From positions 248,001 through 312,000 of the forward strand of contig CANMLL010000001.1 of assembly GCA_947498775.1 (NCBI GenBank): a DNA stretch of 64,000 nucleotides, given 5' to 3'. The notes beneath the pieces are model-generated. The model worked only from the letters and a program-made list of their open reading frames with translations. It was not told where the DNA came from and ran no database searches. Origin of the DNA: an uncultured Aquimarina sp. (GTDB lineage Bacteria > Bacteroidota > Bacteroidia > Flavobacteriales > Flavobacteriaceae). Each line of letters begins with the position of its first letter. Position 1 is the first letter of the stretch. This document shows, one piece after another, positions 27,698-35,636 of the stretch. The position numbers and the translations under genes are program-made.

Positions 27698-29254
27698 ATG
27701 AGCACTACAACAAGCGAGACTAATGATTTTAGTCTCTTAGGGCACAAACCCGCGTTATTTGTTCTATTCTTTACAGAGATGTGGGAGCGTTTTTCATATT
27801 ATGGAATGCGTGCAATTTTTGTGCTGTTTCTAACCTCTACATTTGCAGAAGGAGGTTGGGAATGGTCTAATGAAAAAGCATTGGCACTTTTAGGAACGTA
27901 TACTTCACTAGTATATGTTACTCCGGTCATAGGTGGTTGGATAGCCGATAAATTTATGGGGTATCAAAAGGCCATTGCGCTTGGCGCTTTGGTTATGACT
28001 TTGGGGCATGCATCTATGGCATTAGACACAGAAACAACACTCTACATGGGAGTTGGTCTTTTGATTATAGGTAATGGTTTGTTTAAACCCAATATTACAT
28101 CAATTATAAGTGGTCTTTATGATAAATTCCCAGAACGAAAAGATGGCGCATTTACTATCTTTTATATGGGAGTAAACTCTGGTGGGTTTATAGGTGTACT
28201 GCTTTGTGGTTTTCTTGGTGAGAATTTAAGTTGGGCATGGGGCTTTGGTCTGGCCGGGATTTTTATGATGCTAGGAATGCTACAATTTTGGTTTGCAAGA
28301 GATATTTTTGGAAAAATAGGATTACAACCCTCTAAAAAAATTGATTTATCAGATGCTATAGATACTATTGCTGGTGATGAGGTAGAAGAAAAAGTTCCTG
28401 CTCATATTCAAAGAGATCGTTATATTGTGGTAGGAGTTTTGGCATGCTTTGTAGTTTTCTTCTGGGCTGCTTTTGAACAAGCTAGTGGATCTATGACAAT
28501 TTTTGCTAATAACTTTACGCAAAGGGTACTTAGCGGTAATTCTGCCCTAATTTTTAAAATAGTAGATACTTTAATAACTGTGGTTCCTTTGGGGATTATT
28601 ACCTGGGTTTTATTTAGGTTATTTCAACAGACATTTAAAAAGATTTCATTGTCTAATATTGTCTTAGGAATTAGTTTTTTAAGTATTTGGGGGATTGCCA
28701 TATGGAAACTTTATGTATATCTTCCTCAGGACACAACAGAGATACCCGCTTCCTGGTTTCTGATCTTAAATTCATTGTTTATCATTACGTTGGCTCCTCT
28801 GTTTTCTATGATATGGGAGAGTAAATATAATCCTTCTGCAACCATAAAGTTTGGATTGGGAATGATTTTATTAGGAATAGGATTTGGTATGTTGGCATGG
28901 GGTTCTTCTGCAATACCTCAAGGAGCTAAAACGGCTTCGGTAAGTCTTGTGTGGTTAGTAATTGCATATTTACTGCATACTATGGGTGAATTATGCTTAT
29001 CTCCGGTAGGATTGTCTTATGTATCAAAATTAGTTCCTGCAAAAAAAATAGGATTGATGTTTGGAGTTTGGTATTTGGCTATTGCCCTGGGAAATAAACT
29101 AGCAGGTTTAGTGGGAAGTTACATAGACATAATTGTTGATAAATATTCAATGTCTGCATTCTTTTTGATTTTTACCATTATTCCAGCATTAGTTGGAGTA
29201 ATATTGATTTTAATTACTCCAAAAATGAAGAAAATGATGCATGGCGTGCATTAA
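27698..29254 (+). CDS. POT-family proton-coupled peptide transporter (second of two)
   Basis: A 518-residue paralogue of the preceding transporter, 8 bases downstream. It has the same signature motifs: FTEMWERFSYYGMRAIFVLFL, GGWIADKFMGYQKAI, FYMGVNSGGFIGVL and LHTMGELCLSPVGLSYVSKLVPAK. The longer length comes mainly from a central cytoplasmic loop (about 205-240) and two extra hydrophobic segments between the bundles (about 300-360). The two copies presumably differ in peptide preference; the sequence does not show which. Cotranscription with the peptidase and the thioredoxin-like gene is likely from the spacing. Confidence 0.94.
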   Translation: MSTTTSETNDFSLLGHKPALFVLFFTEMWERFSYYGMRAIFVLFLTSTFAEGGWEWSNEKALALLGTYTSLVYVTPVIGGWIADKFMGYQKAIALGALVMTLGHASMALDTETTLYMGVGLLIIGNGLFKPNITSIISGLYDKFPERKDGAFTIFYMGVNSGGFIGVLLCGFLGENLSWAWGFGLAGIFMMLGMLQFWFARDIFGKIGLQPSKKIDLSDAIDTIAGDEVEEKVPAHIQRDRYIVVGVLACFVVFFWAAFEQASGSMTIFANNFTQRVLSGNSALIFKIVDTLITVVPLGIITWVLFRLFQQTFKKISLSNIVLGISFLSIWGIAIWKLYVYLPQDTTEIPASWFLILNSLFIITLAPLFSMIWESKYNPSATIKFGLGMILLGIGFGMLAWGSSAIPQGAKTASVSLVWLVIAYLLHTMGELCLSPVGLSYVSKLVPAKKIGLMFGVWYLAIALGNKLAGLVGSYIDIIVDKYSMSAFFLIFTIIPALVGVILILITPKMKKMMHGVH

Positions 29255-29348
29255 CTAAAATAATATACAACTTCATTCGTTTCCCAAAGACAAGTGAAGT
29301 TTTTAAGTAAGGAACAGTTTTTGTTTCCCACATATAAAAAAAACTAAA

Positions 29349-29891
29349 ATGATGAAATACCTACTTTCAATTTTTGCATTTCTATTGTGCTTTGTAGCCC
29401 AGGCACAGGAAATTAACTGGATGTCTTTTAATGAAGCTTTGGAAGCTCAAAAAAAGGAGCCAAAAAAGATTTTCATGGATGTCTATACCGATTGGTGCGG
29501 TCCCTGTAAACTTCTTGATAAAAGAACTTTTCATAACAAGGATGTAGTGAGTTATGTAAATAAGCATTTTTATGCAGTAAAATTTAACGGAGAAGGTACC
29601 GAAGAGATTCGCTATAATAATTTTACGTATACTAATCCTAATTACAACCCAAGCAGAAAAGGAAGAAACAGCCAACATTTTTTTGCTAATGCTTTAAAAA
29701 TAACCGGATATCCTAGTATGGTGTTTTTTGATGAAAAAGCAACATTGATAGCTCCAGTAGTGGGTTTTAAAACTCCGCAGCAGCTTGAGATTTATCTAAA
29801 AATGATTCATAAAGACCATTACAAAGAATTAACCACAGCAGATGCCTGGCAGAAATATGAAGCATCTTTTGTAGGAACATTTTCTAATTAA
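29349..29891 (+). CDS. Exported thioredoxin-like protein
   Basis: A 180-residue protein with a signal peptide (cleavage near AQAQE, residue about 21) and a thioredoxin fold of the DUF255/thioredoxin_7 type: KKIFMDVYTDWCGPCKLLDKRTF holds the redox-active CGPC at about 50-53, with a KFNGEG strand and the cis-proline motif GYPSMVFFDE further on. It should act as a periplasmic thiol-disulfide protein. It is the last gene of the peptidase-transporter unit (94-base gap) and is followed by a terminator-like hairpin. A partner or substrate cannot be named. Confidence 0.87.
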   Translation: MMKYLLSIFAFLLCFVAQAQEINWMSFNEALEAQKKEPKKIFMDVYTDWCGPCKLLDKRTFHNKDVVSYVNKHFYAVKFNGEGTEEIRYNNFTYTNPNYNPSRKGRNSQHFFANALKITGYPSMVFFDEKATLIAPVVGFKTPQQLEIYLKMIHKDHYKELTTADAWQKYEASFVGTFSN

Positions 29892-29892
29892 C

Positions 29893-29926
29893 GAAAACCA
29901 CTATGCACAAAAAGTACATGGTTTTT
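29893..29926 (+). terminator. Terminator-like hairpin after the thioredoxin gene
   Basis: GAAAACCa...ATG pairs imperfectly with CATGGTTTT, followed by T-rich sequence, starting 2 bases after the stop codon. The stem has a bulge, so the call is moderate. Confidence 0.5.
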
Positions 29927-30025
29927 ACAACTGAAGGAATAAAATTCCTTTTGGGGAAAAACAAAAAAGTACACAGTTGGTAGTTTCAATAACTGTGAAC
30001 TATGTACTGAAAAATTCAAACCACA

Positions 30026-30080
30026 TCATATTTTTAGAACCTGGAAAGCTTCATCATGAAGTTCTAATGCATAAAAAGGG
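30026..30080 (-). mobile_element. One-ended relic of the MITE-like element
   Basis: The right end TTCTAATGCATAAAAAGGG (30062-30080) matches the 19-bp TIR of copy 1 at 18 of 19 bases, and homology to copy 1 continues inward through GAAAGCTTCAT and TCATATTTT. The opposite terminus is not recognisable in the 90-170 bases to the left, so the copy is truncated or decayed. Relative to copy 1 it lies in the opposite orientation. The rest of the 29927-30256 gap holds only short A/T-rich hairpins. Confidence 0.65.
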
Positions 30081-30100
30081 TTTAATACCAATTCTAATAT

Positions 30101-30137
30101 AAAAAAGCCTTTTATGGGAGATGGCAAAAGGCTTTTT
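30101..30137. terminator. Intrinsic terminator-like hairpin
   Basis: AAAAAAGCCTTTT and AAAAGGCTTTTT form an 11-12 bp stem with a 12-base loop and A/T tracts on both sides. It stands just beyond the MITE relic and upstream of the serine hydrolase promoter, insulating that gene. Confidence 0.75.
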
Positions 30138-30256
30138 CTTACAAAAAAATGTCAAAAATTAGAAAATCTTAAAGTAACATACAATTAATTGATTGTGTTT
30201 GCGTTACCATATACGTAAACCTAAAAATACCCAAATCTGATACAAGAATGATATAA

Positions 30257-30289
30257 TTGTGCATTTCAAAGGATTTTTTATTACTTTTG
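30257..30289 (+). promoter_or_regulatory. Putative promoter of the serine hydrolase gene
   Basis: TTG (30257-30259), a 22-base spacer and TACTTTTG (30282-30289), an exact TAnnTTTG box. Transcription would start near 30296, downstream of the most upstream possible start codon (GTG 30257), which decides for the ATG at 30326. Confidence 0.55.
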
Positions 30290-30325
30290 CCGATAATTTT
30301 TAATTTTTCTGTATCTTACCTACTT

Positions 30326-31615
30326 ATGAAAAAACTTTTAGCCATAGCTACCCCATCTATGTTATTGTTTGCACTGTTACTTTCTTTTGTGTCTGCAAAA
30401 CAACCTGAAGAAAAACAACAAACTATTGCAAAACAAGTTAATCATGTTCAGTTTCCGCAGCCGCAACCACCCGAAGTTCATTTTACTGATCTTTATAAAA
30501 AACGATTAGAAGATGCTATACAGGAGTATTTTAACAAAGCTGTAGATAAAAATCAAATAGTAGGAGCTTCTGTTTCTATTGTAAAATGTGATTCTATAAT
30601 TTATTCTGGAGGTTTTGGAAATAAAAATGCTGCTTTAAAAGATACCGTTAATGACAATACCATATTTAGAATAGGTTCAGTTTCTAAGGGATTTGCAGGA
30701 ATATTAACAGGTATTCATGTGCAAGACGGTCTTATAAACTGGCAAGATAAGATTATTGATCATATTCCAAATTTCAGGCTTGCTAATAAAACGCAAGCAC
30801 AGAAAGTAACACTTTCTCATGTGTTATCTCATACTTCTGGATTACCATACCATAGTTTCACAAATCTTGTTGAAGACGGTTTGTCTTTAACCACTATTGC
30901 TGGTCGTTTTAACGAAGTACTTCCTTTGCAGGAACCCGGCAATTTCTATAACTATCAAAACGCCATTTTTGCACTTAGTGGTGAAGTTATTGAACGAGTA
31001 ACAGGAAAATCAATAAAAGAGGTTATTCAAGATAGAATTTTTAGTCCATTACAAATGGAGACGGCTTCGGCAAGTTATGAAGCCTTAGAACAGTCAGATA
31101 ATGTTGCTATGCCTCATCAGCGTATACGACGCGGTTGGAGACCTACCAGAATTAATAAAAAGTATTATAATGCCGTAGCTGCAGGCGGAATAAATGCCAG
31201 CGCTATCGATATGGGGAAATGGATGAAATTCTTGTTGGGTAATAATCCCGAGGTCTTAATGTCTGGTGCAATGCAAGAAGTCTTTAATCCAATAGTTCAA
31301 GTTGGAGGAAGAAGAAATTACTACCAAAGATGGCCCGGATATAAAGCTTCTTTTTATGGACTGGGATGGCGTGTTCATGAGTTTAAAGATATTGAAACAG
31401 ATGAAGTAAATAAGGTTATTCACCATGGAGGAGGAGTAAATAACTATAGAAGCGAAATTGCAATTTATCCTAATGAAGATCTAGGGATTTGTGTACTTTT
31501 CAACAGTCCAAATAAAATGGCAAAAGATTGTATTCCTAAAATTCGTGAAATCATAAAAGAAGCCTTGGATTTTGATCATAAAAACTATGTAGCAGAGTCT
31601 TTGGTAATATTATAA
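30326..31615 (+). CDS. Class C beta-lactamase-like serine hydrolase
   Basis: A 429-residue exported member of the beta-lactamase/DD-peptidase-like family. The signal peptide reads MKKLLAIATPSMLLFALLL and ends around VSAKQ. Catalytic motifs are SVSK (SxxK, in FRIGSVSKGF), YQN (YxN, in YNYQNAIFA) and HHGG (the KTG equivalent, in VIHHGGGVNNYRSE). Such proteins hydrolyse peptides, esters or cell-wall D-amino-acid bonds; a true beta-lactamase activity is not implied. A longer frame from 30257 is rejected because the promoter lies within it. It stands alone, convergent with comEC, and its terminator lies inside the 3' end of comEC. Confidence 0.9.
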   Translation: MKKLLAIATPSMLLFALLLSFVSAKQPEEKQQTIAKQVNHVQFPQPQPPEVHFTDLYKKRLEDAIQEYFNKAVDKNQIVGASVSIVKCDSIIYSGGFGNKNAALKDTVNDNTIFRIGSVSKGFAGILTGIHVQDGLINWQDKIIDHIPNFRLANKTQAQKVTLSHVLSHTSGLPYHSFTNLVEDGLSLTTIAGRFNEVLPLQEPGNFYNYQNAIFALSGEVIERVTGKSIKEVIQDRIFSPLQMETASASYEALEQSDNVAMPHQRIRRGWRPTRINKKYYNAVAAGGINASAIDMGKWMKFLLGNNPEVLMSGAMQEVFNPIVQVGGRRNYYQRWPGYKASFYGLGWRVHEFKDIETDEVNKVIHHGGGVNNYRSEIAIYPNEDLGICVLFNSPNKMAKDCIPKIREIIKEALDFDHKNYVAESLVIL

Positions 31616-31625
31616 AATCAAAAAA

Positions 31626-33755
31626 TTATTTTAGAATAAAAGCTCCCTTTTTGTCAGTGCGATGAAAAGGGGTTTTTTGTTGTAGACAACTGGCTTCCCA
31701 TAGGTCCATATAATTTTTGTAATTACTGCCATCGGCAATGATTTGCCGGGGAGTTAAGCTGTCTAATACTCGTTCTAAATGGATTTTTGGTGAATTAGAC
31801 AATAGAATGATATCAGGGTTAATTTCTTTTAGCGCATATATACTTGTGCTGTCTATAACCAATATAGTCTGTTCTTTATATTGATATATGTTTTTTAGCG
31901 GTTTAAATGTGTCTAGGCTTGCCTGATTCTGAATTAGATAATTGCCAAGTAAGAAATTTTTGGTTTTATGGGAAATACTATCCTTGCAATGAAGTTGAAA
32001 TTTTTGATGTTGAAGAACACCTACAATTGTTTTACCAGGATGTTGAAATATAACAAGTTCCTCTTTTGTTGCAACGGTATGTTTTTCAAATGTTAACACC
32101 AGAAACAATATGATTATTGGAATTCCTACCCAATAAAGTCTTCGTTTTTCATATTTCTTAAATAATAGTGTAGCAGTAATAATAACTACATACGATATCA
32201 TTAACATCCTCCATGAAAAAGAAATATTGGTGATTAGAAAATCCTCTTTATGCGCCACACACCCAACGATGATATTCATAAAGTCAATACAGCTTCCAAA
32301 TAGATTGGCAATGCTTTGTGGCAGGATTTCTAAAAAAGTGAAAAGAATAACAACTATTCCGAGCACAAGAATTCCGCCCAAAAAAGGAATAATGATGAGG
32401 TTAGATACAAAAAACAAAAGTGGAAATTGATGAAAATAGTATATAGACAAGGGTAACAGTCCAAGTTGTGCAGCAATAGTTACTGTAAAAGTCTCCCATA
32501 GCTTTTTGGTGATAAAAAATCGAGATCGAAAATGTTTCATCAGTATCGGCTGTATCCAAACAATAGAGAAAACTGCCAGGTAACTAAGTTGAAATCCTAC
32601 CGAAAACAATAACAAAGGATTACAACACAGTAATACAAACATCGAAACGAATAATGAATTATAGATACTGGTTTGAGAACCAATTTGAATACCAATAGCC
32701 AGAAAAGAGAACATGGTTACTGCCCTAAGAACCGAGGGCGATAGACCTGCTATAATTGCAAAACACCAAAGGAATAAGATGTTTACCAGTAAAGTGATAG
32801 TTTTTCCTTTCTTTAGAATTCTTTGTAACGGTTTTAATATCAGGTTAAGAATTAATACTAATATTCCTATGTGCAATCCAGATACCGCAAGAATATGGAT
32901 AGCCCCTGCATCTCGATACGTATTAAACATCTCTTGATTTATGTCATGTCTTTGTCCCAGAAGCAGTGCATTGATGATCGCTAATTGCTGGGCAGTAAAC
33001 GGGTATTCAGAAAGTTTTAAATTAATATTTTTTCTTATTTGATCGGCAATGCGGTATACCGGCAATTTTGTTTCATGATTATTGATAAGTCGGTGGGGGA
33101 GTACCGTTATTTGATGGTATATGTTATGATTACTCAGATACTGTGCATAATCAAACTGATTTGGGTTTAGAGGTTTAGAAATTGGCCAAATTTTGGCTAA
33201 GGTAGTGTAGGTGTCCCCAATATTTAAAATGTCATTTATAGTATCCTTAGGTATTTGAAGAAGTAAATTTCCTTTCACAATTTCACTTTCAATACATTCA
33301 ACCGAAACGACATACTTATGATAGTATGAAGATGATTTTAGGCGCTCTTTTACATGAAACCGAATTCCTTTTTTGATATCATGATCCTCTTTAAAATTAA
33401 TTTGATTCGTATAATGATTTGCGTTGTTTTTTGGGTTATAAACCGAAACCAGGATAATTCCGAAAAGAACAAAAAATACAAGAGTGGTAATCGTAAAAGG
33501 ATATGATTTGGCAAACATTTTTTTGGATCGCTGCCAGGTGATGATCAAAATTACTATTGAAACTAAAAAACCAATAATAATAATCTTTGTGTCAGGTTGA
33601 AGAAAATACCCCAAAACTATCCCAATAAGGGTAGCTAAAGTGATAATTACAAAGGGTACATTTAAGAGTTTTATTTTGGACACGTACAAGATATTACATG
33701 GTTTATACCCTGCAATAATAACAGAAGCTAGTTTCATTTTTTGAAACCAGAGCAT
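31626..33755 (-). CDS. ComEC/Rec2-family DNA-uptake channel protein, without metallo-lactamase motif
   Basis: A 709-residue polytopic membrane protein. It has two or three N-terminal helices, a soluble OB-like DUF4131 region (about 95-215), then the Competence domain (about 235-500) with the hallmark AGAIHILAVSGLHIGIL, NLFLWCFAIIAGLSPSVLRA-like residues and GFQLSYLAVFSIVWIQP. The C-terminal 150 residues correspond in position to the metallo-beta-lactamase domain (PDIILLSNSPKIHLERVLD...) but lack HxHxDH, as in many Bacteroidota homologues. Role: passage of single-stranded DNA into the cytoplasm during transformation. The start is uncertain: ATG 33755, ATG 33737 or GTG 33683, the last giving an N-terminus (SKIKLLNVPFV) most like other family members. 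Confidence 0.88.
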   Translation of the reverse strand: MLWFQKMKLASVIIAGYKPCNILYVSKIKLLNVPFVIITLATLIGIVLGYFLQPDTKIIIIGFLVSIVILIITWQRSKKMFAKSYPFTITTLVFFVLFGIILVSVYNPKNNANHYTNQINFKEDHDIKKGIRFHVKERLKSSSYYHKYVVSVECIESEIVKGNLLLQIPKDTINDILNIGDTYTTLAKIWPISKPLNPNQFDYAQYLSNHNIYHQITVLPHRLINNHETKLPVYRIADQIRKNINLKLSEYPFTAQQLAIINALLLGQRHDINQEMFNTYRDAGAIHILAVSGLHIGILVLILNLILKPLQRILKKGKTITLLVNILFLWCFAIIAGLSPSVLRAVTMFSFLAIGIQIGSQTSIYNSLFVSMFVLLCCNPLLLFSVGFQLSYLAVFSIVWIQPILMKHFRSRFFITKKLWETFTVTIAAQLGLLPLSIYYFHQFPLLFFVSNLIIIPFLGGILVLGIVVILFTFLEILPQSIANLFGSCIDFMNIIVGCVAHKEDFLITNISFSWRMLMISYVVIITATLLFKKYEKRRLYWVGIPIIILFLVLTFEKHTVATKEELVIFQHPGKTIVGVLQHQKFQLHCKDSISHKTKNFLLGNYLIQNQASLDTFKPLKNIYQYKEQTILVIDSTSIYALKEINPDIILLSNSPKIHLERVLDSLTPRQIIADGSNYKNYMDLWEASCLQQKTPFHRTDKKGAFILK
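31645..31678 (+). terminator. Terminator of the serine hydrolase gene inside comEC
   Basis: CCCTTTT and AAAAGGGG form a stem with a 13-base loop followed by TTTTTT. It starts 30 bases after the hydrolase stop and lies in the last codons of the convergent comEC gene. Confidence 0.65.
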
Positions 33756-33840
33756 CTCTTTTAAAAATTGTTTTAATCTAAATAATTCTCCGATGGCGCT
33801 GCCTCGCAGATAGTCGGTTTCAATAATTTTTTTTAACTAC

Positions 33841-33927
33841 TTCCAGTATTTTTCGTCAAGACTGAATATAATATCTCCTTTAGAAGTAGTGACATAAGTA
33901 AATTTGATAACTCCTTTGTTTTCAACC
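33841..33927 (-). pseudogene. Fragment of a duplicated NlpC/P60 gene (3' part)
   Basis: These 87 bases match 35146-35232, inside the intact NlpC/P60 gene, at 80 of 87 positions without a gap. The frame is conserved: it reads VENKGVIKFTYVTTSKGD and ends SLDEKYWK with a stop (TAG) just beyond the homology, while an in-frame TAA occurs a few codons before it. The catalytic His146 (IHAS in the intact gene) is Tyr here (TYVT). It is therefore a dead remnant, not a gene. The DUF3455-like lipoprotein gene lies between the two copies. The rest of 33756-34115 holds an open but unassigned stretch before comEC and a nested hairpin. Confidence 0.8.
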
Positions 33928-33988
33928 CTTTGTTTTTACCATAGAAATGAGGTGCTTTTGGCAAGAATAATGACTTTTCAGAGCTTTT

Positions 33989-34050
33989 GAAAATCAATTG
34001 GTAACAGTCCGTATTTTCTTTACGGGTTTTCCTTTAAATATTTGATTTTC
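33989..34050. other. Nested inverted repeats upstream of the DUF3455-like gene
   Basis: GAAAATCAA (33989-33997) pairs with TTGATTTTC (34042-34050), and inside that CCGTA (34009-34013) pairs with TACGG (34021-34025). The structure lies about 65 bases before the start of the 34116 gene. It could be a leader structure or an old terminator; nothing decides. Confidence 0.35.
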
Positions 34051-34115
34051 AGGTTTTTATAATAAAAAAAACAAGTAAAGCGTTATATGTGTTATAATCT
34101 TAAAACCTATCGATT

Positions 34116-34784
34116 ATGAAAAGTAAAGTTTTTATTGCTTCCTTGTTTGGAGCAGCGGTATTATTAGCTTCATGTTCAAAAGAAAATGAATCTTTTAAAG
34201 AAGCAGAAGTTGAAGCTCAAGACATAGAAAAAAGAGAGTCAGCATCATCAGATGATTTTTATGTATTCGATGAAGAGGATAGTGGGGAGTCATTTTTAGC
34301 AAAGAGTAGTACTGTTGATTTCAACGATATTATTGCTAAAGCAAAAAAGGATGCAGGGGCTCAAAACCTTAGAGTCAGAAGAATTGTATATGCCAGGGGG
34401 ATACAGGCATATGAATTACAGCCCTCTGCAGAATGGGCTGCAAAGGGGCCTCTTGCAGATTTGTACAAAGCATCAGTAGATGATGTGGGAGACCTAAGTG
34501 TGGATTTTAGCAAAACCATTGGAACCCACTACCAGCATTTGTCTACTCCTGCTTGGGAATTTCCGGGTGGTCGAGTTATCGCAGAAAGTGCTTCACCAAT
34601 CCCCGGAGCCGGTCCTAAAGATGTCGATTGGCTCAATGTAGTGTTAGAACGACCAAACCAATTTGATTATAAAAGAATTTTAAGGATAGCTACTTTTAGG
34701 GGTAAAGCACCCAAACGAACAAATTTCAGAGATTTTAAAAGATCTGGATCTGGATATGAAACCGTTTATGTGTTTTTAAAATAG
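34116..34784 (+). CDS. Lipoprotein with DUF3455-like domain
   Basis: A 222-residue lipoprotein: the signal peptide ends at LLASC (Cys20), followed by a charged, Ser/Glu-rich linker (21-60). The region 90-215 resembles the DUF3455 pattern as I know it: RGIQAYEL (G95-L101), W107, GPLADLY, then IGTHYQHLSTPAWEFPGGR and VIAES, P-GA-PKDVDWLNVVLE, and a final ILRIATFRGKAP. The family has no agreed function. The gene stands alone, between an NlpC/P60 gene and a broken duplicate of that gene's 3' end, which suggests local rearrangement. A terminator follows about 145 bases later. The domain call is from pattern memory only. Confidence 0.65.
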   Translation: MKSKVFIASLFGAAVLLASCSKENESFKEAEVEAQDIEKRESASSDDFYVFDEEDSGESFLAKSSTVDFNDIIAKAKKDAGAQNLRVRRIVYARGIQAYELQPSAEWAAKGPLADLYKASVDDVGDLSVDFSKTIGTHYQHLSTPAWEFPGGRVIAESASPIPGAGPKDVDWLNVVLERPNQFDYKRILRIATFRGKAPKRTNFRDFKRSGSGYETVYVFLK

Positions 34785-34925
34785 TATTGTAGTAGATGCT
34801 GTACGTATAAAAGAAAGAAGAAGTTAATTATAAGTATGCATACACACAAGAGATAGCTGTCAACTTTCCTCTATGTCACTAGTATTTACCTTAAACCGGG
34901 TTAAATCCGCAGGTCTATTATAAAA

Positions 34926-34965
34926 ACAACCGCAAACCTTTGTAAACAAATAGTTTGCGGTTTTG
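34926..34965. terminator. Intrinsic terminator between convergent genes
   Basis: AACCGCAAAC and GTTTGCGGTT form a 10-bp stem with a 15-base loop, flanked by A/T tracts. It can stop transcripts from the DUF3455-like gene and from the NlpC/P60-lpxB side. I see nothing else in the 34785-35111 gap. Confidence 0.8.
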
Positions 34966-35111
34966 TGCGTTTTCATCTAACTTGGTGTTGCGATAAAACA
35001 TTGATATAAAGGGATGAAACTGGTTTTTAAATCTATCGCCTTCTCGCTCTGCAAAGTCTTCCTAATTAGCTGATCTAGAGCATATTTAAGAGTTTTGAAC
35101 ACGTAAAAAGG

Positions 35112-35636
35112 TTATAACACCCTTCTGGCACTTACAAAGGCTTTGTTCCAGTATTTTTCGTCAAGACTGGATATAATAACACCTTTAGAAGTAGAGGCAT
35201 GAATAAATTTGATAACTCCTTTGTTTTCAACCACCAATCCAACATGCGAGATTACATTTCTTCTTTTATTGGTTTTAAAAAACAGTAAATCACCAATACC
35301 TATTTTTTTAAGTGAAACAGGTTTGCCTTGAGTGGCCATCGTTCTTGAAGTACGAGGTAAGATTACATTTTCTTTTTTAAAAGAAGTATAGACCAAACCC
35401 GAGCAATCCATTCCTTTCTTGGTGGTTCCTCCAAATTTATAGCGAGTACCATTAAATGATTTAGCGTAACTAACAATACTTTTTATTTTTTTATTGCCAG
35501 AATGGTCATTCTTTTTGCTTTTTGAAATGCTTTTATTTTTTTCTGAAATAACCGCTTTATTTTTTGATGAACTTCCGCAGGAAGTAATCATAGTGCCAAG
35601 AAAGACAATCAGAATGTAGGTTATATTCTTTTTCAT
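35112..35636 (-). CDS. NlpC/P60-family lipoprotein, cell-wall peptidase
   Basis: A 174-residue lipoprotein (lipobox MITSC, Cys20) with a Lys/Ser-rich linker (21-55) and a C-terminal NlpC/P60 cysteine-peptidase domain. Catalytic residues are Cys78 in GMDCSGLVY, His131 in ISHVGLVV and His146 in FIHAS. Such enzymes cleave D-Glu-diaminopimelate bonds in peptidoglycan; here it would act on the periplasmic side of the envelope. The start overlaps the lpxB stop by 4 bases, so it is translated with lpxB. A 92%-identical fragment of its 3' part lies 1.3 kb away at 33841-33927. Confidence 0.93.
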   Translation of the reverse strand: MKKNITYILIVFLGTMITSCGSSSKNKAVISEKNKSISKSKKNDHSGNKKIKSIVSYAKSFNGTRYKFGGTTKKGMDCSGLVYTSFKKENVILPRTSRTMATQGKPVSLKKIGIGDLLFFKTNKRRNVISHVGLVVENKGVIKFIHASTSKGVIISSLDEKYWNKAFVSARRVL

